DNA of 64,000 nt from Sphingobacterium detergens (GTDB taxonomy: Bacteria; Bacteroidota; Bacteroidia; Sphingobacteriales; Sphingobacteriaceae): contig NZ_RAPY01000004.1 in the NCBI RefSeq assembly GCF_003610355.1, positions 310,001-374,000 on the forward strand, read 5' to 3'. Each line of letters starts with the position of its first letter. Positions within the stretch are counted from its first letter, which is position 1. Positions 35,916-45,438 of the stretch are shown in pieces. The notes under the pieces are model-generated. The model had not been told where the DNA came from. It saw nothing but the letters and a program-made list of their open reading frames with translations, and did no database searches. The translations under genes were made by a program, and so were the position numbers.

Positions 35916-38393
35916 ATGGCGCATCTAATTTATATATATAACGTAAATCCTAAAACAAAAGAAACATTTGAAGCACATCTGGCCGAATGGAATTATGAAA
36001 TTCCAGCTCTGATGTTCCCGCTATTTTCTTCGGGTATCCGTTCCCAAGGAACACAGCTCTATGCCAATAAGGAAGACGGTATTGCAAGGTTACGCTATTT
36101 TTATGCGCTGCTTGCTGATGTTTATCAATTGCATTACAAAAAGAAGTATGCCGAACCGGTCAACAAGATGTTTGAATTTTTGGAAAGTTTGCCATTCGAT
36201 ACCTTTCAAATCGATGGACGGGATGTCTTCAATATGAATGTAGAAAAACATACTGAACAGGCAAGTGACTGGGTTGATGAGATCAGGACGACGGGAGCTT
36301 TATACACACAGGCCTTTGAGCAGCAGAGTTTGGATCCTCTTCAGAAGATCTTGCAATTATCAGGCTATGATACTTTTCTGGAAATGCTCGAGACAGACTG
36401 GATTAACTATGGTTTGGGCTTGTGGGAAGAGCATGCTTTTCAGCAGGAGGGAACCGAAGTCTTTGAAGAAAATGGAAAACAAGGATTAAAGGATACTCTT
36501 GGAAATATTCTGGTCGCTGCAAAATATGATGAGCTATTTGAGTTCAATGAAGCAGGGATTGCTTTGGTTGAACTGGATCATCTATTTGGTTACATCAATG
36601 ATCGGGGAGAGGAGATCGTATCCTGTCAGTACGTTGAAGCATTTGACGCGCATGTTGTCGATGGGGTTAATTATGCTGAGGTTGAAATCGAAGGGAAACG
36701 TGGTATATTGAATATTGATAGCAAGCAACTTTCATTACCCGCTGCCTATGATGATCTGGACTGGTTTGCCCGTGGTTTTTTGAATGCAAAGCAAGGTGAT
36801 AACTATTTTCTTTTTGCCGCTGATGGAACACAGGTTATTACCGAATCGGCGGATGAACCTTTTGGATACGATTACAGTAAGCTTTTTTATAAGCGGCAAA
36901 AAGGGACCATGAAGCGGAAATACTTTCGCATGGATGGTCACTATTTGGGCAGTTTTCTGGAAGATAGCCTACAGGCTCTTCCCAACGCCTATTTCTGGAT
37001 CAAACCCAATAAGTTGCAGCGCAAGATTTCAATCATCAAGCCTGATGGTACTGTGTTGGATGAAGAGATTGATCGTATCATTGTTCTGGATGACTATCGT
37101 AGCATCGCATACCTGGAAAATAAACAATGGCAGATTTACGCACTTGCGCATGATCTATTCCGCTTAGTCGATCGATCTATTGCTAAAATCTTGGTCGATA
37201 GCATTAAAAACTTCCGAAAAGATGTCTTTGTTGTCGCCTGTGCTGAAGGGCAGGGGATATATGAAGCCTATCTTGATCAATGGCTACTCGAACCTGATCC
37301 GGCTTATCTAAAAATCGAATATTGCTATATGGACTTTATGCGTATCCAACAATCCGAAGGAATGCGCTATTTTGATACAAAAGTGAATTTCTGTAGCGAA
37401 CTTTATGATTATGTCAGTGCGCCGATTCATGATCCACATCCGGAACGAAGCGAAGGTGAATTCCTACTTTTATTTAAAGGCGAAAGGCTGTTTTATGTAG
37501 ATCTAAAGCGAAATGTTGCTGAATTTCCTGAAACAGCATTTGGCCGTTTGTATGCCGAAAAATATAATTTGCAGGGAGCTGACCAGAGCTACTTTGTGCA
37601 ATTTTATCAAGCATGGACAAAACGAAAGGGGACGGGGTACGAATCTTATCTTGATAACGAGACGTTATACGAAAAAGCGCGAAAACTAAATTGGGCCGGT
37701 AAGATAACCGAGGCTATACCTTTGTTGACTATCGGTGCCTCCCGAGGTAGCGCCGACTGCCAATACCTTCTCGGCAATATCTATTGCGATACAGATCATG
37801 AAGATTTTCTGGATATTCCTAAAGCGATCGGCTTCTACAAGCAGGCTATCGCACAGGATCATGCACAAGCTTGGACGAACTTAGGGTTCATCTATGCTAC
37901 GGGCCTCGGCCTTCCGCTTGATATTCCCAAAGCTTTAGAGGCTTACCAAAAAGCTGCGGCGCTAGGGGAAACGCAAGCAATGAGTAATCTTGGCAATTGG
38001 TATTATGAAGGGGAACATCTGGAACAGGATTATGTGCAGGCCTTACACTACTTTAAGCAGGCTGAAAAAGACGGCATCAATAACGATGCGCAGGTAGCCG
38101 AAATTTATTACCAACAGAAAGATTACGCCAATTTATTACCTTATCTGAAAAAGGATAAAGACGGACAGTATGCTGCGATTTATTATGGTATTTTGTATGA
38201 GGAAGGTTGGGGCGTAAAACAGAATATGGTGAAGGCACTGCGTTACTATGAACAGGCAAACGAAAACGCAGCCTATGCTTATGCCGTCAATCGTCTCTTG
38301 TATTACTATAAAAATGGAACGTTTGCAGATACCGCTAAATACAACTTTTGGTTGGATTTTGCCAAAAACAATGACGTTGATATTGAAGAATAA
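35916..38393 (+). CDS. WG-repeat and Sel1-repeat protein, paralogue 1
   Basis: An 825-residue cytoplasmic protein without signal peptide. Residues 1-170 form a domain shared with the next gene (MAHxIYIYN start, LAEWNYEIPALMFPLF, FQIDGRDVFNMN). About 175-560 contains WG-type beta repeats (ENGKQGLKDTLGNILVAAKY, HLFGYINDRGEEIVSCQY). About 580-800 holds Sel1/TPR-like repeats (AQAWTNLGFIYATGLGLPLD, TQAMSNLGNWYYEG). Both repeat types are protein-binding scaffolds. Eight bases separate it from its paralogue. Function unknown; an adaptor in a stress or conflict pathway is speculation. Confidence 0.85.
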   Translation: MAHLIYIYNVNPKTKETFEAHLAEWNYEIPALMFPLFSSGIRSQGTQLYANKEDGIARLRYFYALLADVYQLHYKKKYAEPVNKMFEFLESLPFDTFQIDGRDVFNMNVEKHTEQASDWVDEIRTTGALYTQAFEQQSLDPLQKILQLSGYDTFLEMLETDWINYGLGLWEEHAFQQEGTEVFEENGKQGLKDTLGNILVAAKYDELFEFNEAGIALVELDHLFGYINDRGEEIVSCQYVEAFDAHVVDGVNYAEVEIEGKRGILNIDSKQLSLPAAYDDLDWFARGFLNAKQGDNYFLFAADGTQVITESADEPFGYDYSKLFYKRQKGTMKRKYFRMDGHYLGSFLEDSLQALPNAYFWIKPNKLQRKISIIKPDGTVLDEEIDRIIVLDDYRSIAYLENKQWQIYALAHDLFRLVDRSIAKILVDSIKNFRKDVFVVACAEGQGIYEAYLDQWLLEPDPAYLKIEYCYMDFMRIQQSEGMRYFDTKVNFCSELYDYVSAPIHDPHPERSEGEFLLLFKGERLFYVDLKRNVAEFPETAFGRLYAEKYNLQGADQSYFVQFYQAWTKRKGTGYESYLDNETLYEKARKLNWAGKITEAIPLLTIGASRGSADCQYLLGNIYCDTDHEDFLDIPKAIGFYKQAIAQDHAQAWTNLGFIYATGLGLPLDIPKALEAYQKAAALGETQAMSNLGNWYYEGEHLEQDYVQALHYFKQAEKDGINNDAQVAEIYYQQKDYANLLPYLKKDKDGQYAAIYYGILYEEGWGVKQNMVKALRYYEQANENAAYAYAVNRLLYYYKNGTFADTAKYNFWLDFAKNNDVDIEE

Positions 38394-38401
38394 AAAAGAA
38401 T

Positions 38402-40975
38402 ATGGCACATCGAATTTATATTTATAACACTGATAAAAAAGATCAGGAGTATTTCCATGCTTATTTGGGTGAATGGAACTATGTCATTCCAGATTTGTTG
38501 CTGCCCCTGTTTGCCGCAAATCCAAAAGCAAAAGGTACCTTGGTATATGCTGAAAAAGAAGCAGGTGTTTTAAGATTAAGGAAATTCTACGATCTGCTTA
38601 TTCAGGAGTATAACTTGATATCCAATGCTGCTGTCCTATTGACCATCGAAAAAATGTTCGATTTTCTGCATGGACTTCCATTTGAATGCTTCCAGATCAA
38701 TGCGCGTGATGTTTTTAATATGTCTGAGGTGAAACATAGTCAACAAGCAAAGGATTTTGCATTTGAAATTCATGAGAAGGACCTGTATTACGAAAAAGCA
38801 ATAGAGAAGCAGTCGTTATCAGAGCTTTATCCTATTTTGAGCCGCTCAGGCTATGATTCTTTTTTAGCGATGTTAGAAGCTGAGTGGAGCAACTATGGAT
38901 TGGGCTGGTGGAATACGGAAGCGATTGATAGCCTTGATAACCAGTTTTTTGAAGAAAATGGACGCTGGGGAATCCGGAATGCGAAGGCTGAGGTAAAAGT
39001 CGAACCCTGTTATGACGAGATCGGAGACTTTGATTACAATGGCTTTGCAGTTGTTGCGAAAGAAGGTTTGTTTGGCTATTTAAATAGAAAGGGCGAAGAG
39101 ACCATCCCTTGTATGTACGCCTCTGCAGCGCCTGTACAGAGCGGCCGTGGTACGATTGTAGGAAAAGTGAGTTTAGCGGGCAAATATGGCTTGGTGGACG
39201 TGGAGACTGGAGCTACAATTATTCCCTTAAACTATGCGGTTTTGGACGATTTTGCTTATGGATTCTATCAGGGACAGCGGGACGGAAAATATGATATTAT
39301 CGATGCCGAAGGTAAGGGCTTTCATACGAAAGGTTCTGATGAGCCTTTTGAAATAGACTACGAGGGTTTTATTTATCAACCGATAGCAAACAGCAAACTA
39401 CGTAAATATTATTCCAATCAGGGCGCTCTATTGGGCGAATATCCAGAAGGGGTTTTGAACGAATTGTTGTTTGATTTTTACGCGGTCAATTTAAACAATA
39501 AAAAAAAGAAATCAGTCCATGCAGCAGACGGCTCCCTTTTGGTAAAAGATGTGGCTGTGCTAAATGCCATGAATGGGCTCAGCGCATTATATTATCTTTC
39601 GGAAGGCAAATATTTTCTGTATGACCTCGCTAGCAAGGGTTTTTTTCTGCAAGATCTGACGATTAAATCTATACAGGGAGGTGCCGATTTTGGTAATGGT
39701 GCCTATAATTGTTATATCATCCAAACCGAATCGGAAAGAGGAATCTATCACACGGAGACTAAAAGCTGGCTGCTACCATTGTCAGCACATTATGCCACAA
39801 TCAGCTATGCGCTGATGGACTATTTTATCCTGCAAGATCAGGTGGGCGGGTATTATTACTACGATACTGATAGCAAAGAACTGAGTGAATCCTTCGATTT
39901 TATCTGTGGTAGTGTACGGCATTATCAAGATCTAATGATGTTGCGCGACGGCAAACTGTTCAATAAAGGATATGAGGGATTGGAAGAGGTGCCTCAAGAT
40001 CAGTATGGATATTATATCAAGGCATTGGACAAGCTGGAAGGGAAGGAGCTTGAGGTTTTTGACCTTTTTTTTACCCAGTGGAAATCGGATCGGGGCGTAG
40101 ATTTTGAATCTGCTTATGATAGTTATACCTTGTATCACATGGGCATGGATTGCTGCAGAAATGGAGACGTCGAAAATGCTATCCGTTACTTTACATTTTC
40201 AGCTGATCAGGACAATGAAAGCAGTATGTATGAACTTGGTAATATCTATACGGATACCGATAATGAAGATAAACGTTTTCTAGACCTGAAAAAAGGAATT
40301 GCATACTATGAGCGATCCGCCGGAAAGGGGTATGCAGCTTCTTGGAATAGCATCGGTTATCTTTATCAGCATGGAATAGGCTATACTTCGGATCTAAAAA
40401 AAGCTTTTGAGGCCTATAACAAAGGGGCTGACCTTGGGAATGGCTATGCATTATCCAACTTGGGTTATTTCTATTTTAGTGGGACCTATGTAGAGGAAGA
40501 TCTCGAAAAAGCATTGGATTACTACAAAAAAGCGGAATTGAAACTGGTTGAAAATAATCGCAATATTGCTTCGATTTATTATAGTTTAGATGACTATGAC
40601 CGTCTACTTGTTTATCTGAAGAAAGATAAAGCGGATAGCTATTCCAATATTTATTACGGTTTGATGTATGATACGGGGTTAAAATTTAAAAAGGACAGTA
40701 AAAAAGCCGTTCATTATTTTGAGCGGGCAAATCATTATAGTGTTTATGAGTCTGCTACAGAAAGCTTATTGAGTTATTATAAAAATGATCCCGACTTTAT
40801 GGATCAGGAAAAACATGCCTACTGGTCGAACTTTGCCCGACAACACGAATTGGATATTGAACCCGAATTGTTGATTTGGGCGAATGAGAAAATTGGGGGA
40901 GTAGAAGCAAAGGACGAACCTACAGAAAATAGTGGTTCATCCTTTTTTAGTAAACTGTTTAAAAAGAAAAAATAA
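38402..40975 (+). CDS. WG-repeat and Sel1-repeat protein, paralogue 2
   Basis: An 857-residue tandem paralogue of the preceding protein with the same three parts: shared N-terminal domain (MAHRIYIYNTDKKDQEYF, LGEWNYVIPDLLLPLF), WG repeats (NGRWGIRNAKAEVKVEPCYD, GLFGYLNRKGEETIPCMY), and Sel1 repeats from about 573 (AASWNSIGYLYQHGIGYTSD). It adds a C-terminal tail of about 20 residues ending in a lysine-rich FSKLFKKKK. The two have clearly diverged, so the duplication is old and both copies look intact. A small membrane protein follows 8 bp downstream, in the same transcription unit. Confidence 0.85.
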   Translation: MAHRIYIYNTDKKDQEYFHAYLGEWNYVIPDLLLPLFAANPKAKGTLVYAEKEAGVLRLRKFYDLLIQEYNLISNAAVLLTIEKMFDFLHGLPFECFQINARDVFNMSEVKHSQQAKDFAFEIHEKDLYYEKAIEKQSLSELYPILSRSGYDSFLAMLEAEWSNYGLGWWNTEAIDSLDNQFFEENGRWGIRNAKAEVKVEPCYDEIGDFDYNGFAVVAKEGLFGYLNRKGEETIPCMYASAAPVQSGRGTIVGKVSLAGKYGLVDVETGATIIPLNYAVLDDFAYGFYQGQRDGKYDIIDAEGKGFHTKGSDEPFEIDYEGFIYQPIANSKLRKYYSNQGALLGEYPEGVLNELLFDFYAVNLNNKKKKSVHAADGSLLVKDVAVLNAMNGLSALYYLSEGKYFLYDLASKGFFLQDLTIKSIQGGADFGNGAYNCYIIQTESERGIYHTETKSWLLPLSAHYATISYALMDYFILQDQVGGYYYYDTDSKELSESFDFICGSVRHYQDLMMLRDGKLFNKGYEGLEEVPQDQYGYYIKALDKLEGKELEVFDLFFTQWKSDRGVDFESAYDSYTLYHMGMDCCRNGDVENAIRYFTFSADQDNESSMYELGNIYTDTDNEDKRFLDLKKGIAYYERSAGKGYAASWNSIGYLYQHGIGYTSDLKKAFEAYNKGADLGNGYALSNLGYFYFSGTYVEEDLEKALDYYKKAELKLVENNRNIASIYYSLDDYDRLLVYLKKDKADSYSNIYYGLMYDTGLKFKKDSKKAVHYFERANHYSVYESATESLLSYYKNDPDFMDQEKHAYWSNFARQHELDIEPELLIWANEKIGGVEAKDEPTENSGSSFFSKLFKKKK

Positions 40976-40983
40976 CCTGCACG

Positions 40984-41214
40984 ATGTTATCTTCTGCGAA
41001 TTTAGATTTCACAGGTATGCTGATCGACCTAGCCTTTATGCTATTTTTTGGCGTAGGTGTAGGTTATTCCCTGATTGTGGGGATTATCCATATCATCCAG
41101 AAAAAGACCAAAACGTTTGGCTATTATCTGCGGACATTTTTGATCGCCGGTATCGCAGGTCTTGCTTTGGGAGCCTTTGGTGCCTTTATTATCACGCTGT
41201 CGCTGATGGCCTAG
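40984..41214 (+). CDS. Small two-helix membrane protein
   Basis: A 76-residue protein with two predicted membrane spans (about 10-36 and 48-73, the latter Gly/Ala-rich: IAGIAGLALGAFGAFIITLSL) joined by a basic loop (QKKTKTFGYY). It starts 8 bp after the WG/Sel1 paralogue 2 and has no obvious independent promoter, so it is probably co-translated with that pair. No family recognised. Confidence 0.7.
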   Translation: MLSSANLDFTGMLIDLAFMLFFGVGVGYSLIVGIIHIIQKKTKTFGYYLRTFLIAGIAGLALGAFGAFIITLSLMA

Positions 41215-41280
41215 GAATACGTGATTCTCAAGGGGGCGCATTGATTTTTTTGGCAGCTACCTGAAAATAAGACTTTATCG

Positions 41281-41817
41281 TTAGACCGATCTATTTTTTG
41301 CGTTGACGATATGCATCAAATGGTGATTACAATGCCAGGCATAGAGACCTATATTTACTTTAAGGGAAATATACCGTTTTGTAACCGGATGAATAAAGGC
41401 TCGTTCAAGTTGCTCATCACTCAGGCTCTTAAGCAAGATTTCCCAACGTTGGTGCAAGCCTTCTAATAATTTAAGGGAGCTTTCAATTGGATTGTGTTTT
41501 GCATCCGGAAGTTCGGCCCACAGATTTTCTTCATAGAGTTTTATCGTAGGGTCATCTTCTGTCAGCGCTAACTTAAAACGGACAAAGCTATTCATGTGGC
41601 TATCAGCGCAGTGATGCACCACCTGTCTGATGGTCCAACCGTCTGGACGATATCGTTTCTCCAAAGCGATATCTGGCAGGTCGCTGACTTCGGATTTGAG
41701 TCGTGCGGGGAAGTCTGCGATTGTTTTTATCCAATCATTCAGTAGTTGCTTGTCAATATGATCTGGTACGGCAAAGCGGCCTATGGGATACCGAAGTTTT
41801 TCTAATTCATGTTGCAT
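41281..41817 (-). CDS. DinB/YfiT-family metal-dependent transferase or hydrolase
   Basis: A 178-residue four-helix DinB-superfamily protein. RYPIGRFAVPD at the start, DGWTIRQVVHHCADSHMNSF and WHCNHHLMHI near the end provide the three metal-binding His typical of the YfiT/BstA group. That group includes bacillithiol S-transferases and predicted metal-dependent hydrolases. Cytoplasmic, monocistronic. It is convergent with the small membrane protein gene, with a 66-bp spacer. Whether this organism makes bacillithiol cannot be told from the window. Confidence 0.85.
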   Translation of the reverse strand: MQHELEKLRYPIGRFAVPDHIDKQLLNDWIKTIADFPARLKSEVSDLPDIALEKRYRPDGWTIRQVVHHCADSHMNSFVRFKLALTEDDPTIKLYEENLWAELPDAKHNPIESSLKLLEGLHQRWEILLKSLSDEQLERAFIHPVTKRYISLKVNIGLYAWHCNHHLMHIVNAKNRSV

Positions 41818-42041
41818 GGTCTAAATTTAACGAAAATTGCTGCAAGGTTCTTATGTTTTGTGCGTAAAGTGGCGGTTAAATCCTGTTTTGGACTTTAGTT
41901 AATGAACTTATGTGATTTGGATGACAGGAAGATTTGTGGTAATTTCGGCAATTCAAGATGCGTCGCTTTATTCTTCTTTCTACGGCAGATGAGGTCGTAA
42001 GGGAAGTAAGTATGGTTTGTTTTGAATATAAAAGACAAGGA

Positions 42042-42707
42042 ATGAAGAGTCTAAATGAGTTGATTAATCCGACAGATTCAGGATGGGGTCTGGTCGAAGA
42101 ATGGATGAAGGGAGCAAGTAATTCTTATGAGGTACTGCCCAGAAATCCAAAACGTGCAGATGAAGAGTTACTACGAGCTCAGATTACCACAAAATCACCT
42201 ATGGGTGCTATTATTCATCAAACTGGTGGAATACTTATCGATGGTGGATGGCTACGGATCCTAGGCTCTGGTTCGACTAAATTGAATCGAGGTATCATGG
42301 AGTGGAACAAAGGGAAAAGCTTTGACAAAGAAGGGGAGAAAGGTGGTTTTTTGTTAATTGCCGATGATGTTTTGGGAGGATATTTCGCGATTAATGCCGG
42401 AGCTTTGGGCGAGGGCATCGGACAGGTCTATTATTTTGCACAGGACACCTTGCAATGGGAAAGTTTGGAGTGCGGCTATTCTGATTTTATTTATTGGACA
42501 TTGAAGGGTGACATCCGTCAATTTTATGAAACATTTAAATGGAAGGAATGGGCTGAAGATGTACAAAAATTGGATGGAAATCAGGTGTTTTCATTTTATC
42601 CTTTTCTATGGACAGAAGAAGCGCGTGATCTGCGCAAGGTTGATAGAAAAGTAGTGCCTATTGACGAAAACTACCATTTCACGATGGAGTTTGCCGGTGG
42701 AAGATAA
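42042..42707 (+). CDS. DUF2625-family protein
   Basis: A 221-residue protein; ATG 42042 is preferred because the family typically opens with the segment seen here (KSLNELINPTDSGWGLVEEWM) and AAGG precedes it, while ATG 41958 adds a 28-residue tail. Recognisable parts are GAIIHQTGGILIDGGWLRILGSG, GGFLLIADDVLGGYFAINAG and FSFYPFLWTEEARD, which I associate with DUF2625 (also called YjeP/SMI1-like in habit). Function unknown; proteins of this kind are often immunity-like single-domain cytoplasmic proteins, but no toxin gene lies beside it. Confidence 0.75.
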   Translation: MKSLNELINPTDSGWGLVEEWMKGASNSYEVLPRNPKRADEELLRAQITTKSPMGAIIHQTGGILIDGGWLRILGSGSTKLNRGIMEWNKGKSFDKEGEKGGFLLIADDVLGGYFAINAGALGEGIGQVYYFAQDTLQWESLECGYSDFIYWTLKGDIRQFYETFKWKEWAEDVQKLDGNQVFSFYPFLWTEEARDLRKVDRKVVPIDENYHFTMEFAGGR

Positions 42708-42712
42708 ACCTG

Positions 42713-43558
42713 TTACCAATTGGTGATCAACAGGTTCTTTGCCGCACGGAGACTACATTTCTGATATTTGGAATAGGCTTTTGCTGCTCTTTCCTGAATT
42801 TGTTCGTTGCTTTCTCCGTTTATATACCCTGTTAGCGCATCATGGAGACTGTAGGCTTCTGGACACATCAAATGGCTTGTCCAGAGAATGGGGTTTACAG
42901 CTTCCTTATCGATATGAGGTGCAAAATACTTTTTACTATAACAAGCGAGGATAATCGCATTCCGCTTTTGGTGGTCGGTGTTTTTGAAACGCTGGTCTAG
43001 TTGGAAATCCATAAGGCCATCATGTCCGATATAAGCATTGAGCTTTGCATTGCCTGCTATTCCGATAATCTTGTTGTCTACCTGCAGTGTATCTTTTAGC
43101 TGGCCATGCAGGCCTCGGAGAAAATCAACTGTACACAGCTTAATCTCTTTGCCATCATAGGCATCTGCAACAAGGTAATAGTTTTCAGACCTGTGTTTAT
43201 AGACCAAACGCTCGAGGATTGCATCTTTTGCTTTATACTTTTTTAAAAGTTTCCAATCTTTACTGCGATTGAAATAAGTTTTTATACCATATTCACAGCC
43301 CCAATAGAGATTGTTGACCGGATCCTGACCGTTACCGATTGCTTTGGGAACAGGTACGATTCCCTGATAGGTATTATCACATAATGCGACAAGTACATGA
43401 ATTGTACGCGTTGTGGAATCATAAGGCAGAACGTCCGTGTGGTTATTTTCACTAGTCGACGGTTGCGCTGAATCTGCGGCGCTACGCTGCCCACATGCGA
43501 GAAATACTAGGGTACTACTTAGTACCCATATATAATTGAAAACCTTTTTTATCTCCAT
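42713..43558 (-). CDS. Lipoprotein of unknown function
   Basis: A 281-residue protein from ATG 43558 with lipobox LVFLACG (Cys22). After a Ser/Asn-rich linker the mature domain starts TIHVLVALCDNTYQGIVPVP and contains LYWGCEYGIKTYFNRSKDWKLL, YLVADAYDGKEI and a pair of segments resembling a nucleoside- or peptide-binding alpha/beta fold. I do not know the family. Its stop is 5 bp from the stop of the convergent DUF2625 gene. A TATATTTG box on the minus strand (43682-43689) may be its promoter. Confidence 0.75.
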   Translation of the reverse strand: MEIKKVFNYIWVLSSTLVFLACGQRSAADSAQPSTSENNHTDVLPYDSTTRTIHVLVALCDNTYQGIVPVPKAIGNGQDPVNNLYWGCEYGIKTYFNRSKDWKLLKKYKAKDAILERLVYKHRSENYYLVADAYDGKEIKLCTVDFLRGLHGQLKDTLQVDNKIIGIAGNAKLNAYIGHDGLMDFQLDQRFKNTDHQKRNAIILACYSKKYFAPHIDKEAVNPILWTSHLMCPEAYSLHDALTGYINGESNEQIQERAAKAYSKYQKCSLRAAKNLLITNW

Positions 43559-43570
43559 TGTATTAAACAA

Positions 43571-43877
43571 GAATGAATGATCTTATTTGTCGGTACATCA
43601 GATCCGACATTTAGTCCGCCTTGGATTTTTTTATCAGGGTCATCATCCTTAAATAATGTCCAAGGTCAGTCTGAATATAAACAAATATAGCTGGAAAATA
43701 GTGATGATATACTTCTTGTTTTCAGGGAATTTTAATCTGCTGCCGGATCAGACGATGCTGATACGATAGATACATGAGCTCGCACATGATCTTGTATCAT
43801 TTGAAGTACTGATTGATCAACTACATTGGGTTCAATCAGTACTTCAAGTGTTTTTTTCAGTCCATCCGGCCCTAAAA
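43571..43877. other. Spacer with plus-strand terminator-like hairpin
   Basis: No convincing gene. It contains a minus-strand TAnnTTTG box (TATATTTG at 43682-43689) about 125 bp before the lipoprotein start, and the long hairpin described separately. Confidence 0.5.
43798..43857 (+). terminator. Strong hairpin with T7 on the plus strand
   Basis: Arms TTGAAGTACTGATTGA (43801-43816) and its complement (43832-43847) are perfect over 16 bp, extendable by three pairs (one G-T), with a 15-nt loop, followed by seven T at 43851-43857. Both flanking genes are on the minus strand, and the minus strand has no T-run after the stem, so the polarity is unexpected. Confidence 0.65.
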
Positions 43878-45188
43878 TTAGCGGGATTGATTTTGGAGTG
43901 TATAGGTATGCTCGTTGAGTTTCGTAATTTCTAGCTGGATACCTTCCGCTAGTCCAAGTTGGGTTGCGGCCTCTTTTCCTAGTTTAAGGACATGGAATCC
44001 ACGACCACGGTACGTAAAATTGCATTCATACTCATTGGAATCAATAACGATCCGGAGCTTTTGTGATTTCGTTGGAAATAGAGGCTTAAAATCTTTCGTA
44101 ATTCTGATTTGCGCTTTTTTTGTATCATCCGCTGTAATTTTATTTCCTGCTGCTGGAAATAACATATGATTGGGAGAATCATTTTGAGCGATATTTTCTA
44201 CTGCTTGTTGTTCCTCCTTCTGTTGAACTGCTGCAAGCTCTTTCGGTGGATTTTCAGTTACTGCTGTCTCCTGAGGTTTTTTATTTTGGCGACCTTTTTT
44301 TCGTGCATTTTGATTGGTAGGTTTTGCCGTAACTTCCTGCGCTTTTGCTTCAGTGGTTGCTACTGTTTTTTTGTCTTCAGCTTTTGGTGAGGGAGCGACG
44401 GCAGATAAAGGTCGTTTGATAATATTTCGAATGTAATAATGTTTTATTCTCGATTTATCCGTGTTACGTTCTTCAATTTCAAAATCCTCCGTATAGGCTT
44501 TAAAAAGGTGGGACATCTTATCGTAACCATAATTTCGCGCATCAAAATCTGGTTTTCTTTTATTGAAAAGACTACCAATTTCTCCTAAAAATGCCCATCC
44601 ATTTTCATCTGCGGTGTCATCAACGGTGTCTTTTAATAATTCCAGTGTCTCTTCGTCAAGCACTGCTATGCTGGTTGGATTGTCTACAGGTGCCGGTTTG
44701 GGCTGATTCTGCTGTTTTTTCTTTGTGTTAGGTTCCTTTTTTGGATTCTTTTCAAAGATCTCAACATAAATAAATTTGTCGCAAGAAGCGATGAAAGGTT
44801 TCGGCGTTTTTTTCTCTCCAATACCGATCACCAACTTACCCGATTCTCTTAAACGGGTTGCCAATCTTGTAAAATCGCTGTCGCTCGATACAATACAGAA
44901 GCCATCGACCCTGTCGGAATGTAGGATGTCCATCGCGTCGATAATAAGAGCTGAATCGGTGGAGTTTTTACCTTGGGTATAGCTATACTGCTGGATGGGG
45001 GTTATCGCATGGGTGAGGAGCTTATCCTTCCATTTTTCGACATAAGGATTGGTCCAGTCACCGTAGATCCGTTTGATCGTCGGGATACCGTAGCGTTTGA
45101 CTTCGTTCAGAATCTCTTCGATCTTTCGATAAGAAACATTATCCGCATCGATTAATATTGCGATTTGTAAATCCCCATGCTCTGCCAT
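43878..45188 (-). CDS. NYN-domain (PIN-like) RNase with OST-HTH/LOTUS domain
   Basis: A 436-residue protein in three parts. Residues 7-150 are an NYN domain: IAILIDADNVSY (Asp14, Asp16), KNSTDSALIIDAMDILH and CIVSSDSDFTRLATRLRE supply the acidic residues of a PIN-like nuclease. About 185-260 is an OST-HTH/LOTUS-type winged helix (DENGWAFLGEIGSLFNKRKPDFD) thought to bind RNA. A low-complexity Lys/Gln/Ala linker (about 265-345) leads to a small C-terminal beta domain (ITKDFKPLFPTKSQKLRIVI). Bacterial relatives (LabA/Limkain type) are implicated in RNA turnover. Cytoplasmic and apparently monocistronic. Confidence 0.88.
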   Translation of the reverse strand: MAEHGDLQIAILIDADNVSYRKIEEILNEVKRYGIPTIKRIYGDWTNPYVEKWKDKLLTHAITPIQQYSYTQGKNSTDSALIIDAMDILHSDRVDGFCIVSSDSDFTRLATRLRESGKLVIGIGEKKTPKPFIASCDKFIYVEIFEKNPKKEPNTKKKQQNQPKPAPVDNPTSIAVLDEETLELLKDTVDDTADENGWAFLGEIGSLFNKRKPDFDARNYGYDKMSHLFKAYTEDFEIEERNTDKSRIKHYYIRNIIKRPLSAVAPSPKAEDKKTVATTEAKAQEVTAKPTNQNARKKGRQNKKPQETAVTENPPKELAAVQQKEEQQAVENIAQNDSPNHMLFPAAGNKITADDTKKAQIRITKDFKPLFPTKSQKLRIVIDSNEYECNFTYRGRGFHVLKLGKEAATQLGLAEGIQLEITKLNEHTYTLQNQSR

Positions 45189-45438
45189 ATGTGTTTATTT
45201 ATATTTTCGATGTATTTGTATGTTTATGTTACGAATAGGATTCTCCTATTTTGAACATATGGTTAAAAATACACTATTGTTGAAGAATTATTGAATTTTT
45301 TAAGAATTTAATTTGAATGATGATTTTCTGAAGGCTGCTATTTTGTAAGATTTCCTGCCCTATTTTATACATGAGATTATAACAGGATCAGCCATAAAAG
45401 GCAGGTCAAATAGAATTTAATAGGAAGTATAGGGACAA
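45189..45438. other. AT-rich spacer upstream of the NYN gene
   Basis: No gene found. A weak inverted repeat CCTGCC / GGCAGG (45354-45359 and 45400-45405) is the only structure I can point to before small RNA copy 2 begins. Confidence 0.4.

Noticed and set aside
36000..41000. Repeats inside the WG/Sel1 genes as a CRISPR or tandem DNA repeat
   Set aside because: The repetition is at protein level, degenerate in DNA, and explained by WG and Sel1 units.
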